Positions 48,495 to 59,589 of a stretch of 60,152 nt of DNA are shown piece after piece. Source of the stretch: Echinostoma caproni (lineage: Eukaryota; Platyhelminthes; Trematoda; Plagiorchiida; Echinostomatidae); assembly GCA_900618425.1 (NCBI GenBank), contig UZAN01040047.1:15202-75353 (forward strand). The letters run 5' to 3'. The position numbers and the translations under genes were made by a program. The notes under the pieces are model-generated. The model saw only the letters and a list, made by a program, of their open reading frames with translations. It was not told the DNA's origin and did not search any database. Every line of letters starts with the position of its first letter. Positions within the stretch are counted from its first letter, which is position 1.

Positions 48495-49499
48495 TCGACT
48501 TCGCGCACGTATGCACTCACGGCTGTAGTCCGATTGGAAGTTCACACATTGTAATTCACCATTCCCTTTCCCGTGTCGTTCAGTGCAACCATTTTTGTGT
48601 ATGGGCACGATTAAGTGTGACTTGAAAACAGGCTTGTTCTTCAAGGTTTATTTCACCTCTCGATATGTCAATCGAATACATTATTCCATTTGTTCCGTCT
48701 TGGGCTATTTTGTTATGTTATTTATCTGAAAGATGCGACTGACAGACATTATTAAAGGAAAACTGAGGTCTCTGCAGCAAACTATCAATTGCGGTCCAAC
48801 CAGATTGTCCAACACACCAATCTACACTATTCCGAGAATGGCATTACCGTGCAAGTCTTCCAATCTCCGAATCGGCTAATTCCTCAAAAAGTGAACTACT
48901 GTGGGGGAGACAATACGAAACAAGAAAATTTAACTGTTACCGAACAGAGACAGCACATCAATATTTGGATCAGTTTCCCGAGACAATAATGTGTGCTAAA
49001 CACGTAAAAGACATTTTGGGTAAAATATGCGGGACTTCATGATTTTCTGATGTCAGTACTATACTAGTATGTTCATTTTTGCCAAATATTGGAAGCATAT
49101 CTGGTTGAAAGATTCACAAACGAGTACGCAGCAAACGTACAGATGTGACCCCATAAAGCAAGGTGATAGATTTATTCTTGATAACTGGCATATCACTACG
49201 ATCACTGTTGTGTTCTATCTAGGACCTGGTGCTATTTTGCACTTCAGTCGCAGGAATAAAGCGCTTCATTGGGTTAATGTTTCTCTCCATGGAAAAATGA
49301 ACAACAAGTGCAAAATTGGTAAGCTACGAGACTGAGTCCATTTGGTGTCCTTTTTACTTGACTTGAGATTCAATGATTGATTATTTTCGCCGAATCGGGT
49401 CACCAAAGAGAATGAAAACCCAACGGGCTTCTGTTTCGTGCACAAACACGGGCATTTTCTCACCCTGTTGGAATAATAGCCAGCAGAAAGGCATTTTTA

Positions 49500-49535
<36 letters not shown>

Positions 49536-49934
49536 ATCACCTTTGGTGTGTGTTTGTGTGTATGTGTGCACGTGTGTCAGTTGATTGCACGTTGTACTCA
49601 AATAAAACTGAGTGAGAACGATTAGGCGTGTTCCGCGAAAACTGATTGATCTATCTACTGTTCAACGTTCGGAAGAAATTCACACAATTTGTTTGCAGCT
49701 TACGGTCATTAATTTTCCCACAATGTGGTGTGGACAAGGGAATTCTTTGAAATCTTAGTTGAATTTTCATTATTTGACCTTAACGTCACACTTAAAAAAA
49801 CGGTACAAAAGTAATGAAGTAATACGTGAAATATCACCGGTGGGTCGATGTCCAATGTAATACTCGACTAGAGTAATTCGGCTGAACTGTTTAACTGATC
49901 AATTTGGAAGAACGTCACGAAACCTTCAGCCTAC
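48495..49934. other. Intergenic; TA microsatellite 49501-49530
   Basis: Apart from the TA run and the GT-rich bit after it (about 49543-49578), only short open frames without domains are present. Confidence 0.4.
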
Positions 49935-50176
49935 CTCAAGGCACGCGTTACAAAGGCAATATTGGTGTCCATTATGACATTTGACATGGCAACGTATGAA
50001 CCCGTGTTCATAGGGTAAATCTCCGAAAGAGGAAGGACAAAAGATAAACGTCGTTTTGTGAATGAGAATGCGCTTTTTTTACACCATTTCACTCTCTTGA
50101 TGATTGTTTCGCATAGCTTAATGTTACCGGTCGAAGAGGCAATGTGAACGGGAAATTGGACTGCACAGTCGATTTT
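49935..50176 (-). CDS. Candidate exon with an ankyrin-like repeat
   Basis: On the minus strand a strong acceptor (CACTTTTCTTGCAG, ending at 50177) is followed by an open frame for 80 codons plus two bases, up to the donor TTGAG|GTAGGC at 49934. It begins KIDCAVQFPVHIASSTGNIK and LCETIIKR, close to the ankyrin consensus (PLHIA, then a GN/GH turn, then a Leu-rich helix). The rest (SFTKRRLSFVLPLSEIYPMN and NVIMDTNIAFVTRAL) fits less well. An internal alternative is a small intron from GTGAAA to a pyrimidine-rich TTTCGGAG acceptor. In another frame the second half is Cys/His-rich (RCHVKCHNGHQYCLCNACLE), which may be chance. Neighbouring exons were not found. Confidence 0.4.
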
Positions 50177-50479
50177 CTGCAAGAAAAGTGAAACTAGTGT
50201 TAATTGACAAACAGGTTTCGTAACCCCAGAAAAAAAATCAATAGGGATAGCACTTTGTACTTATTTGGGTGCAAATTGATTACCCTACCTATTGTTACAA
50301 ACTTTACCTTCCTCCGATCAAGTCCACTCCAGTCAAGAAATGTTTATGCAACCGAATTGTGAATTTTCAGCGTTGCTCACGAGAATACATCGGAAGTGAC
50401 CGGTAGGTGGGTGGGAAGACGCAAAAGAATGTGAAGGGATTAAACCATTAGGACAGCGCACTGCAGACGAGAAAACGAC
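50177..50479. other. Intergenic between the ankyrin-like exon and a CR1-like LINE; nothing recognised
   Basis: No repeat or exon was seen. AT-rich sequence. Confidence 0.35.
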
Positions 50480-52640
50480 AGTAATAGTTTAAATAAATAA
50501 ATAACTAAATGAACTAACCAGACCTCTAATAACCGGAACCTGGTTCATTAGAATGTAGACAAGTAAAGGGAGGATGCTACTTTCGTATTTGGCGTTGCGT
50601 ACAGGGATGAGCTTATAATGGGAACGGATACAGGGGTTGGAAATGGATTTAAACGTTCGCTGTTCAAGCAGTGATATTCGTCGTTCAAGATTTTATCTGA
50701 TATTTTTTCACATGGGTCTGTATGGTTGTGCAGAGTAAAATCAACCGGGGCATTTTCGGCTCTGCCTCTACATTGGGAAAGGATTTTTGTGGATCTGTAA
50801 GTTAACGTAAAATCTTATCCTTTCAGGCAGAAGAAAATACCGGGAAACATACAGCAAATGAGGGTGAACGGATGCGACCATAAATTTGGAACTCACATCT
50901 ATGGAACACCAAGCTTTCTAGACCTGAAGCGTAAAAATCACGTTCACGAACCCTATTGTATGAACATTCTCTACGTGGCTAGTTCAGTCGAGATTGTGGG
51001 ACAGAACAACGTCGAGGTAGTAAATCTAGTCGACTGAGGGAGTGTTGTGACTGTTTATGACAAGTTCATTAAACATGTTTTTATAAAGGGAGCCAGATTT
51101 TAGGTTGCAGGAAATGGTAGTATATTTGGAAACATTAGGCATAAGCAATGGGTGTAGGGATCAACTGAAAACGGTGTAGTTGATAGAAAGATGCATCAGT
51201 ATTCGGGGGGAGGGGCACTCAATCACAACATCGTCAGCATACTTAAAGGCAATGAAATTGGTAGGGACAGGCAGATTGTTTATCGATAAGGAAACAAAGA
51301 AGAGAGACAAAATGGCACCCTGAAAGACATCAGAGGCAACGTAAAAAGAGAATAAAACTTTATCACTGCATGAGAGAAATGGTGTTCTAGCGATAAGCAC
51401 TTTACAAGAGCGTTGAAAATGTTGGATTCTGAACCGCAATCAGCAAGAAGCTGAATGAGAATGCGACGATCAACTGAACCAAAGGCAGTTGCATAATCGG
51501 GAAAAATGGGGTGATCAGGTCCAGTACTTCTGAAAATGCTACCACAGAATGACCAATAAAGCCGGCGGCGTCGGCAACCGGAAAGGGACTAGATGGGAAA
51601 GATTGTTTTCCAAATGGGTACCCAAGACTTTAGGGCACGGCATACTTCGCGGTAACCCACACCGATGAAGGGGTTTTTCTTTGGGATCCCGGAGCCGGAG
51701 CCTCCGACTCAAAAGTCTGACCCACAAGGCACTGGGGCGTAAATCCAACACGAGAGCGTGAACGAAGCACCCGTGTGGGAGCTTCTACAGACCTGTCACG
51801 CAAGGCCTTTGAATTTCGATTACTTGTGTTGTTCGCTGATGGGTTGATTTTCGGTCCGCTTTTCGGGATCAGCCCTTAGCCTCATGCACCCAATGAGACA
51901 AGCGGAACGTGGACGGGACAGCACCTTATTGGCTGGGGGCTGCCCAGCTTGGGCGGGCGGTAGCTGTCCAATGAAGTGCGAAGACTTCTCCCACCGTCGA
52001 GAGGAAGCCCCAGGTACCCCGCTCCTACGTCCATCCAGCGGGGTTTTTTTGACCGGTAAACTGCCTCTCACTGTGTTTATTTGCTGGAGTGGCCTCTCCA
52101 GGGGCGAGTGTGGATAGAAGAAAGAAGCCAGGGGGTGCTCAAGCAGCTGGCTTGTGAGACTGGTCTTCATCTGGCCTCTACCCGTTGACCTTTCAGGCAT
52201 GATTGGATCTCTGGCTGTGAAAAGCCATCCTGTGTAGCTCGCAGGGTCACTGAGGCGCGTAAGCCATCACATCACGTCAAGGTGCAGTCTCGTCGTGATG
52301 GGCAGCCGGAAAGGAATATTTATAAGCTAACTGAAGAGGATCAAAAATATCAGAGAGAGTAGTCGACCGGTTCAACAGTACTCCTTCAAAGACTTCTCAA
52401 CAGAACTGAGGTACAGGTAATCGGTCGATACTTTGAAGAACCCTTCCTGAGAATGGATCTTTTCTAGGCAACCTTCAAGAAATCCGGCACTGTTCCAGAG
52501 GAAATACAAAATTCAACAACTCGGTAATGGGTGCTCCTACGTGTTCGGCACAGGCCTTGCTAAACTTAAGTCGATCGAAGACACAGGGTCCATGTNGGAT
52601 GGTATTGAATTGGAACCAGATGAGACAGAAGATTGTTGAC
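50480..52640 (-). mobile_element. CR1-like LINE, RT region, split by a GC-rich insert
   Basis: On the minus strand, from right to left: a fingers-type region (52640-52330) whose words around TCAACAGAACTGAGGTACAGG match 490-540 of the first CR1 copy, then a GC-rich insert, then RT motif A as DYATAFGSVDRRILIQLLAD (about 51500-51440), the pre-motif-C segment (about 51370-51250) and FKYADDVVIECPSPR (about 51250-51205), then the C-terminal RT part (51000-50830), which matches 34921-35110. The end near 50480-50510 is TAAA-rich. Several frameshifts show it is dead, although YADD is intact. Confidence 0.8.
51587..52305. mobile_element. GC-rich unclassified insert inside the CR1-like LINE
   Basis: This block of about 720 bases is clearly richer in G and C than everything around it and interrupts the LINE between RT motif A and the fingers region. 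The nine bases CCGGAAAGG stand on both sides (51578-51586 and 52306-52314), as a target-site duplication would. It has long open frames on both strands (52200-51820 minus, 126 codons; 51884-52117 plus, 77 codons) rich in Pro, Arg and Ser, with no recognised domain. There are no clear terminal inverted repeats or poly-A tail. It may be a non-autonomous element or the 5' region of another retroelement. Confidence 0.5.
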
Positions 52641-53084
52641 TTAATCACTCTCGATTAACTTTTAGGGAACTAAAATATCCACGTGGGTCAGTAAAGGTCG
52701 CATTCCACCAACAAATGTCCAGAAATCCAGAACTGATACCTTTCACGACTTTAATTAGAGTACATGTGTTAGCCAGTCTGTGCTTTTGGTGCAGATTCAC
52801 TATGGATACGACTGATGAAGTTCATTATAACTGAACTGATTGGCCACCAGGAAAGCTGTCGGAGAAAGCTAAACACATGCTGCTTTATATGGCTTCAAAC
52901 TTCGTGAGTCACGCGTAGAAGATCAAGTGATGCTTTTGATGAACATTTTGGTGCAAACCCAAGGAGATAAAAGGTTTCCTGGATGAAATTGGAGTTAACA
53001 GTGTATCATCTTTGTCTCCCTTCGTTGCTGTCCGGCCAAAATGAACTGACTATCACTGAGGACGACACCTGAAAAAACATGAAT
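52641..53084. other. Intergenic; nothing recognised
   Basis: No exon or shared repeat was seen. Some LINE-derived sequence may continue from the left. Confidence 0.35.
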
Positions 53085-53330
53085 TGGCTACTTGGTTCAG
53101 CCATGGTATGAGCTGGTTGGCACAGTGCTAACGCACACACCTTCCATGCTATGGGTCCGGAGTTCAAATCCCGGACGGGACGGTGCATATGCACTACTGA
53201 TGAGCTCTAATAAGAGTGAAACTGGAGTCCAGTGCTTCCGAATGTATGGTTGAATCGATGAACTGAGGATTGTGCGTGAAGATGAAGTTCGAAGGATATT
53301 CAGTTCAAATCAATAAAAAACAATTATTCC
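53085..53330 (+). repeat. SINE-B copy 6, best preserved
   Basis: It has GAGCTGGTTGGCACAGTG (A-box region), GGAGTTCAAATCCCGGACGG (B box), GCACTACTGATGAGCTCTAA, GAGTGAAACTGGAGTCCAGT, GCTTCCGAATGTATGGTTGA, GGATTGTGCGTGAAG and CAGTTCAAATCAATAAAAAA, ending in an A-rich tail. This copy shows the full order used to define the family. Confidence 0.75.
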
Positions 53331-54029
53331 ACACAATTACTCACAGGTGAGTCAGATTCTAAGTGAGAAGGCACAAAATCCCACATTTTGCCAAAAGTAA
53401 AACATTTATGGTTGGCCGAGACGCACGGAGCTTGAACAAAGCATTTAATCTGTATATGGGATTTTGTCATGTGCAGAGGTAAATAATAGTAAACTAAATG
53501 CTGGGAAGCATTGTCCTTTCATTTTGACTTGACTGTGTTGGAACTGTATACAATTATCTCGATACTGGATTCGCAAATGATCACTTTCCGAATAACGTTT
53601 CCGGTCCAGATAGAACTCCACAGGCAGGGATATAGAAAACAGCTGGAAGCATTTATTATGCAAAAGTTATCGTTCTTTTTATAAAAGCGAGAGGTTATGA
53701 GAACGCATATATACAACGATTAGTTAACTGGATTGCTTTCAACCTTCTTGATTGGCTGGTGACTTCGACTAACCACCCGGGTTCGGCTCTCCTTGTTCTG
53801 ATTGGTCGTCCCAGAAAGGAGCAGTCTACAGATAACATCTCATCAGCAGTGCAAGTTCAAGTTAGATGGGTTTGGTGAGTGTAACTATTACAGGCATGAT
53901 GCTGCTGCTAACCGGATTAAATAAGAGAACTACGTGATGAGATAGATTGTGTGATGATTTCGAACGATTATTATGAGGCCACTTTCCGCTAAGACAATAC
54001 CGTGTGTCAAAACTCGTATCTGACAGAAT
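53331..54029. other. Intergenic; nothing recognised
   Basis: No exon with good borders. Two short ATTGGCTGGT/ATTGGTCGTC words near 53752-53810 were not extended into a repeat. Confidence 0.35.
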
Positions 54030-54235
54030 GAGGGTTGTTATTTCGCGGTATGAAAACTATGGTGGTGCGGACGTCAGCCCTCACTTGAATCCAATAGAAA
54101 GTATTTTGGTTACTCTTACCGTAAAGCGATGTCGAGATGCAATAACTTAAACCAAACAAACATGGTTTGGAGGCATCTTTGGACAGTGAGTAGATGAACA
54201 TTGAATAACCAAAATTTCCTACAAGTTGTGCCCTG
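54030..54235 (+). pseudogene. Possible Tc1/mariner-type transposase remnant
   Basis: The plus frame reads GGADVSPHLNPIESILVTLT and then VKRCRDAIT before a stop. The words SPxLNPIE are the hallmark near the third catalytic residue of Tc1/mariner (DDE/D) transposases. The rest of the catalytic domain and terminal inverted repeats were not found, so it is a very small remnant. A chance match is possible because only about 25 residues are involved. Confidence 0.4.
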
Positions 54236-56339
54236 ATGTGTAGCATTTAATGACAGAATAATCAACTCATTTGCTATTACATTGAGGATTTGAATAGCAA
54301 AGTTTTTTCAGGATAGGTGTGTGTGTATGTGTGCAATACTCCAGTAGCTGTGACCGCTGATTCTTTGGTAAATTGTAGTGAATATGAAATAAAATTTGAT
54401 AAAATTCTGTATTTTAGCTTCTTGGTTAACTTCCGTCTAGATTCTTGAAAATGATGATGATCTTGCCTACACAGGCAGGTATGACCCAACACTCTAGGGG
54501 GTAGGATACTTTTGTTGTGGGGTTTTTGTCTACTAAACATGCTTTTTATATCCAAGACCTACTCACCTAAACCTGGTGACCGGTCATTGGTTGGGAGATG
54601 GAATTAGTATTCATACCTCACATATAACCCGTTTCGACGCACTGATTTTAGGCTACGCTCAACAGGTGATTTCCAATGTATCCTGGTTAGGTCATCCCTC
54701 TGGCTTTATATCCCTATCTCGCAACATACAGCTATTTTCTTAATCAAAACACCCCATCTCTCTATTGTTATTTCATTGGACTTTTGATTCCTTACCCCCT
54801 GCTACTGACTGTCACTCGCCTTCTCATCCTGACATGATCTGATTGATGAAACTGTGATTGTTTATGTATGTGACCACGTGAAACAACATATCAAAAACGA
54901 TTTTCCGTGAGAACGCACTTTTCTATGCTGTTTGTGTGGGAACATTCTACAAATTTTACTCAAGTTTCACCCAACCATTCAAACCAAATGAATGTGAGTT
55001 GTTTGTTCACTGTTGCTTCTCAAAATAAACTTTTCTACTGGACCGGCAAAAAGTTGATTAATGTCAAATCAATGAAACTTTTCAACTTTGCTTTCATTAT
55101 GCCACTACTGGACTGGTGATTGTCATATTTTTTGTACATCTTTCTGGACTTACAGCTGTCATGATTGATGGATTTTATTCGAGTGTGGATTTCAACGGAT
55201 CGATTCCAGTGAATTTGGTTCAACTGGTAATCTGTATTGATCACGTATATTACCCATGATTTGACCATAATTAAAATGATTTGACAGCGATGAAAACAAT
55301 GATCAGATTCAGTTGCAGACGTTTTGGTTTTCGTTGGAGTGGACATCAGTGGAAACCCCGGTGAATTAATAGTATGGAAGCGCTCGTCAGGAGACAACCA
55401 ACTGATAACATCAAATCTTTCAGTGGATCGTGTTACCAGGCATAAGCAATCATGGTGTTATTTATTCTGGATTTTATTCCCGCTAGTGTTGATCGAAGTG
55501 AATCAGATTTCTTCTTGAGCACTTATTCAGATGCCTTGAATTGTAAATTCATCCACTCTTTCAAATTTAAATTTTTAGTTACCCACACCAATACAGGTTA
55601 ATTGCTTCTTTTCTCTATCTACTTCCTATCATTTGTCCCACATCATTGACGTTATAGTTTCTGCTTGTAAACAAAAGCCTATTGGTGTGCATTGCTGTCT
55701 GGAAATGAAATCTTGGGTATACACCACAAATTTGTCACATTTGGGTGTTGTGTTTCTGAAGATATTCAAACGATGCAAGCACATTCACTGGACAATGAAT
55801 TATGCCATAAAATTAGTACGTTTGATCAGTAAGCGGCTTACCTTCTGTCTCTATTCTCCTTAAATTATAAAGTTTTGACAACACCGAATAAAGATAGAAA
55901 AAAAAGTTTGTTATCGTACAGTATTCAAGATAGATAGAAACCCTTGTAGCAAATTGAGTTCTATGCATCAGGGGAACGTGAATCATTCCAGTCAATCGAA
56001 GTCCGTTACATATTTTAACGCTTGAATATTCCCATGATAGCCTTGAGAAAACGAGTCGGTGAGCAAACGATTGTTTTTGGATATTCCTAGTCATGCTCCT
56101 ACATATCATATAGTGGAAAAAGTCTTAGATAACGATAGCCATTGGCTCAATTTAAGGTCATTAATCAGAGGCAGAGAGTAATGGAGGTGTATGCGTGTGT
56201 GTGTGTGTAGGAATGTTTAGCGTGTTAGTTAATGTGACCTTTCCCCACCTGGGTCAAGTGACAAGTCATGATCTGTCTTGGTTTTCACATCCGGCCAAGG
56301 CAATTAGAGCGCCTGCACCAGCTGTTTTTGGGCGCGTAG
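54236..56339. other. Expected place of LRSAM1 3' exons; none found
   Basis: If the LRSAM1 gene continues leftward, its SAM and RING exons should lie below 56931 on the minus strand. A minus frame at 56109-55813 starts with FAHRLVFSRLSW, loosely like part of a SAM domain, but further residues disagree. A GT run lies at about 56192-56208. Otherwise no gene was recognised. Confidence 0.35.
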
Positions 56340-56780
56340 GTTAGGGCGATCGCCTCGGCCATGGCCAGTGTCCAAACTCGGGTCGCCTTCGATTGATTGA
56401 GTGGAATACGATAACAATATCGAAAGCTTTCTCCGGTTTGATCTTGTGTCCGGTGTCGACGAGATGCCCCACGATCGCGCTTGAGATACAGCCAGTCTTC
56501 CCCTGACTTAACGATCGCGGGTGGTGCTCCTTAACGCGCTGAGACAAACGCCCTACCGTACGACCTATGTAACATGCGCCACAGACGCACTTAAAAGAGT
56601 AAATTATCATGGACGAGGTCACCTTCGGCAGTTTGTGTTTCACTTTCATTGGCATCACCGGTGATGTATGAACAGTTTGACTATACTGACAGATCGCGAT
56701 CAAAACCAATACCACTAAAGTGCGAACTGAATGGTTGTACACACTGCAACTGAAATAAGCAGGTAGTCGTACAGACATCC
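56340..56780 (-). pseudogene. GIY-YIG endonuclease end of a second Penelope-like lineage
   Basis: The minus frame (56778-56341, 145 codons) contains SSMIIYSFKCVCGACYIGRT, then GRLSQRVKEHHPRSL, then SAIVGHLVDTGHKIKPEKAF. This is the GIY-YIG fold (IYSF and YIG around two cysteines, Arg and conserved His-rich helix) as found at the C-terminus of Penelope-like elements. It differs clearly from the domain at 47329-47589. The frame is open to the end, but no RT precedes it in this window. It lies 150 bases after an LRSAM1 exon, probably inside an intron of that gene. Confidence 0.75.
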
Positions 56781-56930
56781 GGTTGAGAAATTGGCTGTAT
56801 TTCGGTCACCGCAACATTTTATTTAGGCTATATTGCTACTTTGGGGCTTACCGAACACAGAAGCTAATGAGCTTAGGAAAACACAAACATCTTTCACACA
56901 AACACACACATGTGCACACATCAAACGTAC

Positions 56931-57029
56931 CTCCATGTCCAGTTGTGGAGGCTTGTTATCCAGTAATCGTTGATACTGAATCAGCCAATAGTCCATTTGG
57001 TCCTGCTGTTTTCGCTTTTCCATTTCCAT
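56931..57029 (-). CDS. LRSAM1: E3 ubiquitin ligase LRSAM1, exon before the SAM domain
   Basis: LRSAM1 is a cytosolic RING-type ubiquitin ligase with leucine-rich repeats, coiled coil, SAM, PTAP and RING parts. In mammals it ubiquitinates TSG101 and acts in sorting and in autophagy of bacteria. This exon is exactly 33 codons, with acceptor GATACTACAG before and donor GAG|GTACGT after, both phase 0. It contains DYWLIQYQRLLDNKP, a block that is almost unchanged in the vertebrate protein just before the SAM domain. The next exon toward the 5' end is 58879-59130, and the spacing from its last residues to this block equals that in the human protein as I recall it. No SAM or RING exon was found below. 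Confidence 0.85.
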
Positions 57030-58878
57030 CTGTAGTATCAGATGTGACCAAGGGATATGGAGAGAAGCTCAAGTTACAACTTACGGGAGGAAACAGAGTT
57101 GCATAGAGAAGGGGTGGTGATGATGGTGAACAGCTGAGGAAAAGGTTGCACATTGTAAAGCTTTACGCTAGGCGATGGGCTAATAGGGGGATACCAATGT
57201 ACATCCACATGTTTGTAATTAAAGTGTGCAGTAAAAAATATCGAATCAGGTGAAATAACATCATTTTTTCCATCTTGTTCGACTACAATGACTTCAATAA
57301 CAACTAGAGAGTGTTGTGATGATTGCAAGCAGTAGTAGCGAGTGAACCGACAATAACCAACAAACAACAAAAGATCGGAAAGTGTAAGCTGAAACAAATG
57401 ACAAATTACCTTCATTCTTGTTCTTTTGATTCTCTGTAATTACTTGTTTTCCATATCATTTTCTTCGGAACCTCGATTCCTCCATACCTCTAATTATTGC
57501 TATTGCGTTGATACAATACTTAATCGCAAGCTTGTGATACACACACATCTGTATTATAGCTCACAACGAGGATAAAACTATGGTTCAGTGCATTTTTTTG
57601 GTGGTCCCAAAAACGTCCACTGTAAATTGAAAGCATTAAACCAGTGAAGAATACCAGAGCTCCCATAGAGTGAGACCCACTTAAGAACAACAACACGCAG
57701 ATCCCGGTATCCGTAAATTTGTACGAACCAAAGAGGACTGTAAATTATTATAGCCATTCGCTTAACGTGTTGACTATAACTGGCGGTTCGAATCCCGACT
57801 GGGATAGGAAAAGGTACAAACAGCTGTTCATCAAACGATGCATCAGTTGTCTCACTTTTGCTATCCATTCAAATGAGTGAGAGAGATAGAAAGGAAGAGA
57901 AAACTGTTTATGCAATGGGAGTTCTCCATATAGCTTCTATATGTTACCCATCATTGGAAAAGAGACTCAGCGGGAGTAATTAGCAATGCACATCTACGGA
58001 ATCTATTTGAAATCAGAAATGATGCGACAACTTTCGGTGCATCCTAATCTTGGGGACTGCAATCAAGTCTGCGAGGGGGTCTCTTTCACGTCTCTCATGG
58101 ATCGGGTTCAACGTAAAGCGATACATCAAACAGCTGAATTTGTTCGGGCAGTCAGCAATCCACAAGCGGGTCGAGGTTTTCCTCCCTCGTCTATTGAAAT
58201 CATCCACGTGTTTGGAGAGCGTCAGTGTTCTCAATGCTCCTACGGTTCACCTGACGGCCAAATAAGTGGATAGAAAGTCAGCCTTAAGGAATGACGGTTT
58301 TCAACCACTTTGGTTTTGTTAATTCTCTGCGAACCGCGTATCACCCCCCCCCAGCCACAAATTCTCAATCATGGGATCAACAGATTAATTTCGACGTCTA
58401 TATTCTCTCAAAGCTCGCCACTTCTTCAAAAATTGTTCTTTCCGATATAATTCATGTTTACTATGCAGTGAGCGATATTTTATGTTGGAAAGCAAATTGA
58501 CAGTGTGAGGCAGACCATATATGTGACATGGTAGAGATGAAGCAGAATTTTCGTTTATCTGGAAATCAAAATGGGCGATGAACCAGGCAATCCTAACCTG
58601 TTTGTCTATTCGTTCCTCAGTGTGTCCGAAACAAGACAAAAGAATGACACATTGAATCCGATTTCAGGAGAGACGGAGCGCTAATCTTTAGAGAGAACTA
58701 GCGAGGACTTTTTGGAATTCCCGGATTTACCACCAATATCCCAAACACTGGACCAGCTGGTTAAGAAACAATCCTGCTTCACATCGGATTGTATGTTTTG
58801 TTATCCTCTTTCTACCACAAAAAGATCCGGAAGGAAATGCCGTTAAAAAAACGACGACAGGTCCGGAAGTAAACTAAC
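57030..58878 (-). other. Intron of LRSAM1 with small repeats
   Basis: About 1.85 kb lie between the two LRSAM1 exons. It contains a tRNA-like element near 57725-57830. At 57986-58273 (plus) a frame reads LMDRVQRKAIHQT, a word often seen in the C-terminal part of LINE reverse transcriptases; this is too short to assign. No further exon is needed for the frame to join. Confidence 0.6.
57725..57830 (+). repeat. tRNA-like SINE head
   Basis: It reads ATTCGCTTAACGTGTTGAC and then GGCGGTTCGAATCCCGACTG, spaced like A and B boxes. Confidence 0.4.
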
Positions 58879-59130
58879 CAAGCGTTGTTGCAATTCGTTT
58901 TGACGACGTCGCTGATCCTTGCTCAATTGCAATAACAAGTCCAACAACTCCATTCGACGCTCGGTCAGTGTGCGCTGATTGATTTCCGTGCGTTTGGCCT
59001 TCCGATCCTGCTCAGCCATAGTCAGACGACACAGTTCTTGTTCAATCAGGCCGATTTCACGTCGCAGACGTTGTGCCTGACTATCTTGTTGGGCTAACAA
59101 TTTGGCAAACGCATCTCGCTGTGCTTCTTC
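58879..59130 (-). CDS. LRSAM1: E3 ubiquitin ligase LRSAM1, coiled-coil exon
   Basis: This exon is exactly 84 codons, between acceptor ACGTATAG (ending at 59131) and donor CGCTTG|GTTAGT at 58878, both phase 0. The protein is almost all charged helix: LAQQDSQAQRLRREIGLIEQ, then TLTERRMELLDLLLQLSKDQ and RRRQNELQQRL. This is the end of the LRSAM1 coiled coil, where vertebrate proteins have a similar E-I/L-L-D-L-L-x-Q-L pattern and then an E-L-Q repeat. Joined to 56931-57029 it gives one continuous frame. The open frame runs on past the donor to a stop (SLLPDLSSFF), which is intron read-through. Earlier exons with leucine-rich repeats must lie beyond 60152. Confidence 0.8.
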
Positions 59131-59589
59131 CTATACGTGCGCGCAAGTGGAACAGTGGGAGGAGGTAAGGAATAGGGATGTTCGGGTGAGTTCTTGTGAT
59201 AATAAAAAAAACGCGCCGCAAAGGTGATTAGTAACGATTACCCTGTGGAATTTGGACTAAATCAATCAATCAATAGAAAATATAAACAGTTAAGTTTATG
59301 GTCAAAGTACATTTAAATAGGACCTCGTAAAACCTATGAACCACTAATATTGCAGCATTGGATATCAATCTCCAAAGTGTACAAAAATAATTGCAATTAA
59401 TAGCCGACGAAATCTTTGCTTAATTTAATATGACAATGGTGGGGAATTACTAAATGATTTAATCCGATCCGGGATGGATCAATCATGAAACGGTTTGACG
59501 AAGTTGAATATTGATTTCCCTAGTCCATCAAAATTCTCGAGAGGAATATTTGGAGTAGAATAGACCAAGCAGGGTTGTTTAGTGCAGGT
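59131..59589 (-). other. LRSAM1 intron (5' side); nothing recognised
   Basis: AT-rich sequence with a TCAATCAATCAA run at about 59262-59275. No exon was seen. Confidence 0.4.

Noticed and set aside
51820..52200. 126-codon Pro/Arg-rich minus frame as a host protein
   Set aside because: It lies wholly inside the GC-rich insert, and such a block gives long frames on both strands by composition alone.
55813..56109. Minus frame starting FAHRLVFSRLSW as the missing LRSAM1 SAM exon
   Set aside because: Only a few residues agree with a SAM domain, the downstream residues do not fit its helices, and no good acceptor lies before it.
57986..58273. Plus frame with LMDRVQRKAIHQT as a LINE fragment
   Set aside because: The similarity is a single short word, and other residues do not follow LINE patterns; left as a remark only.
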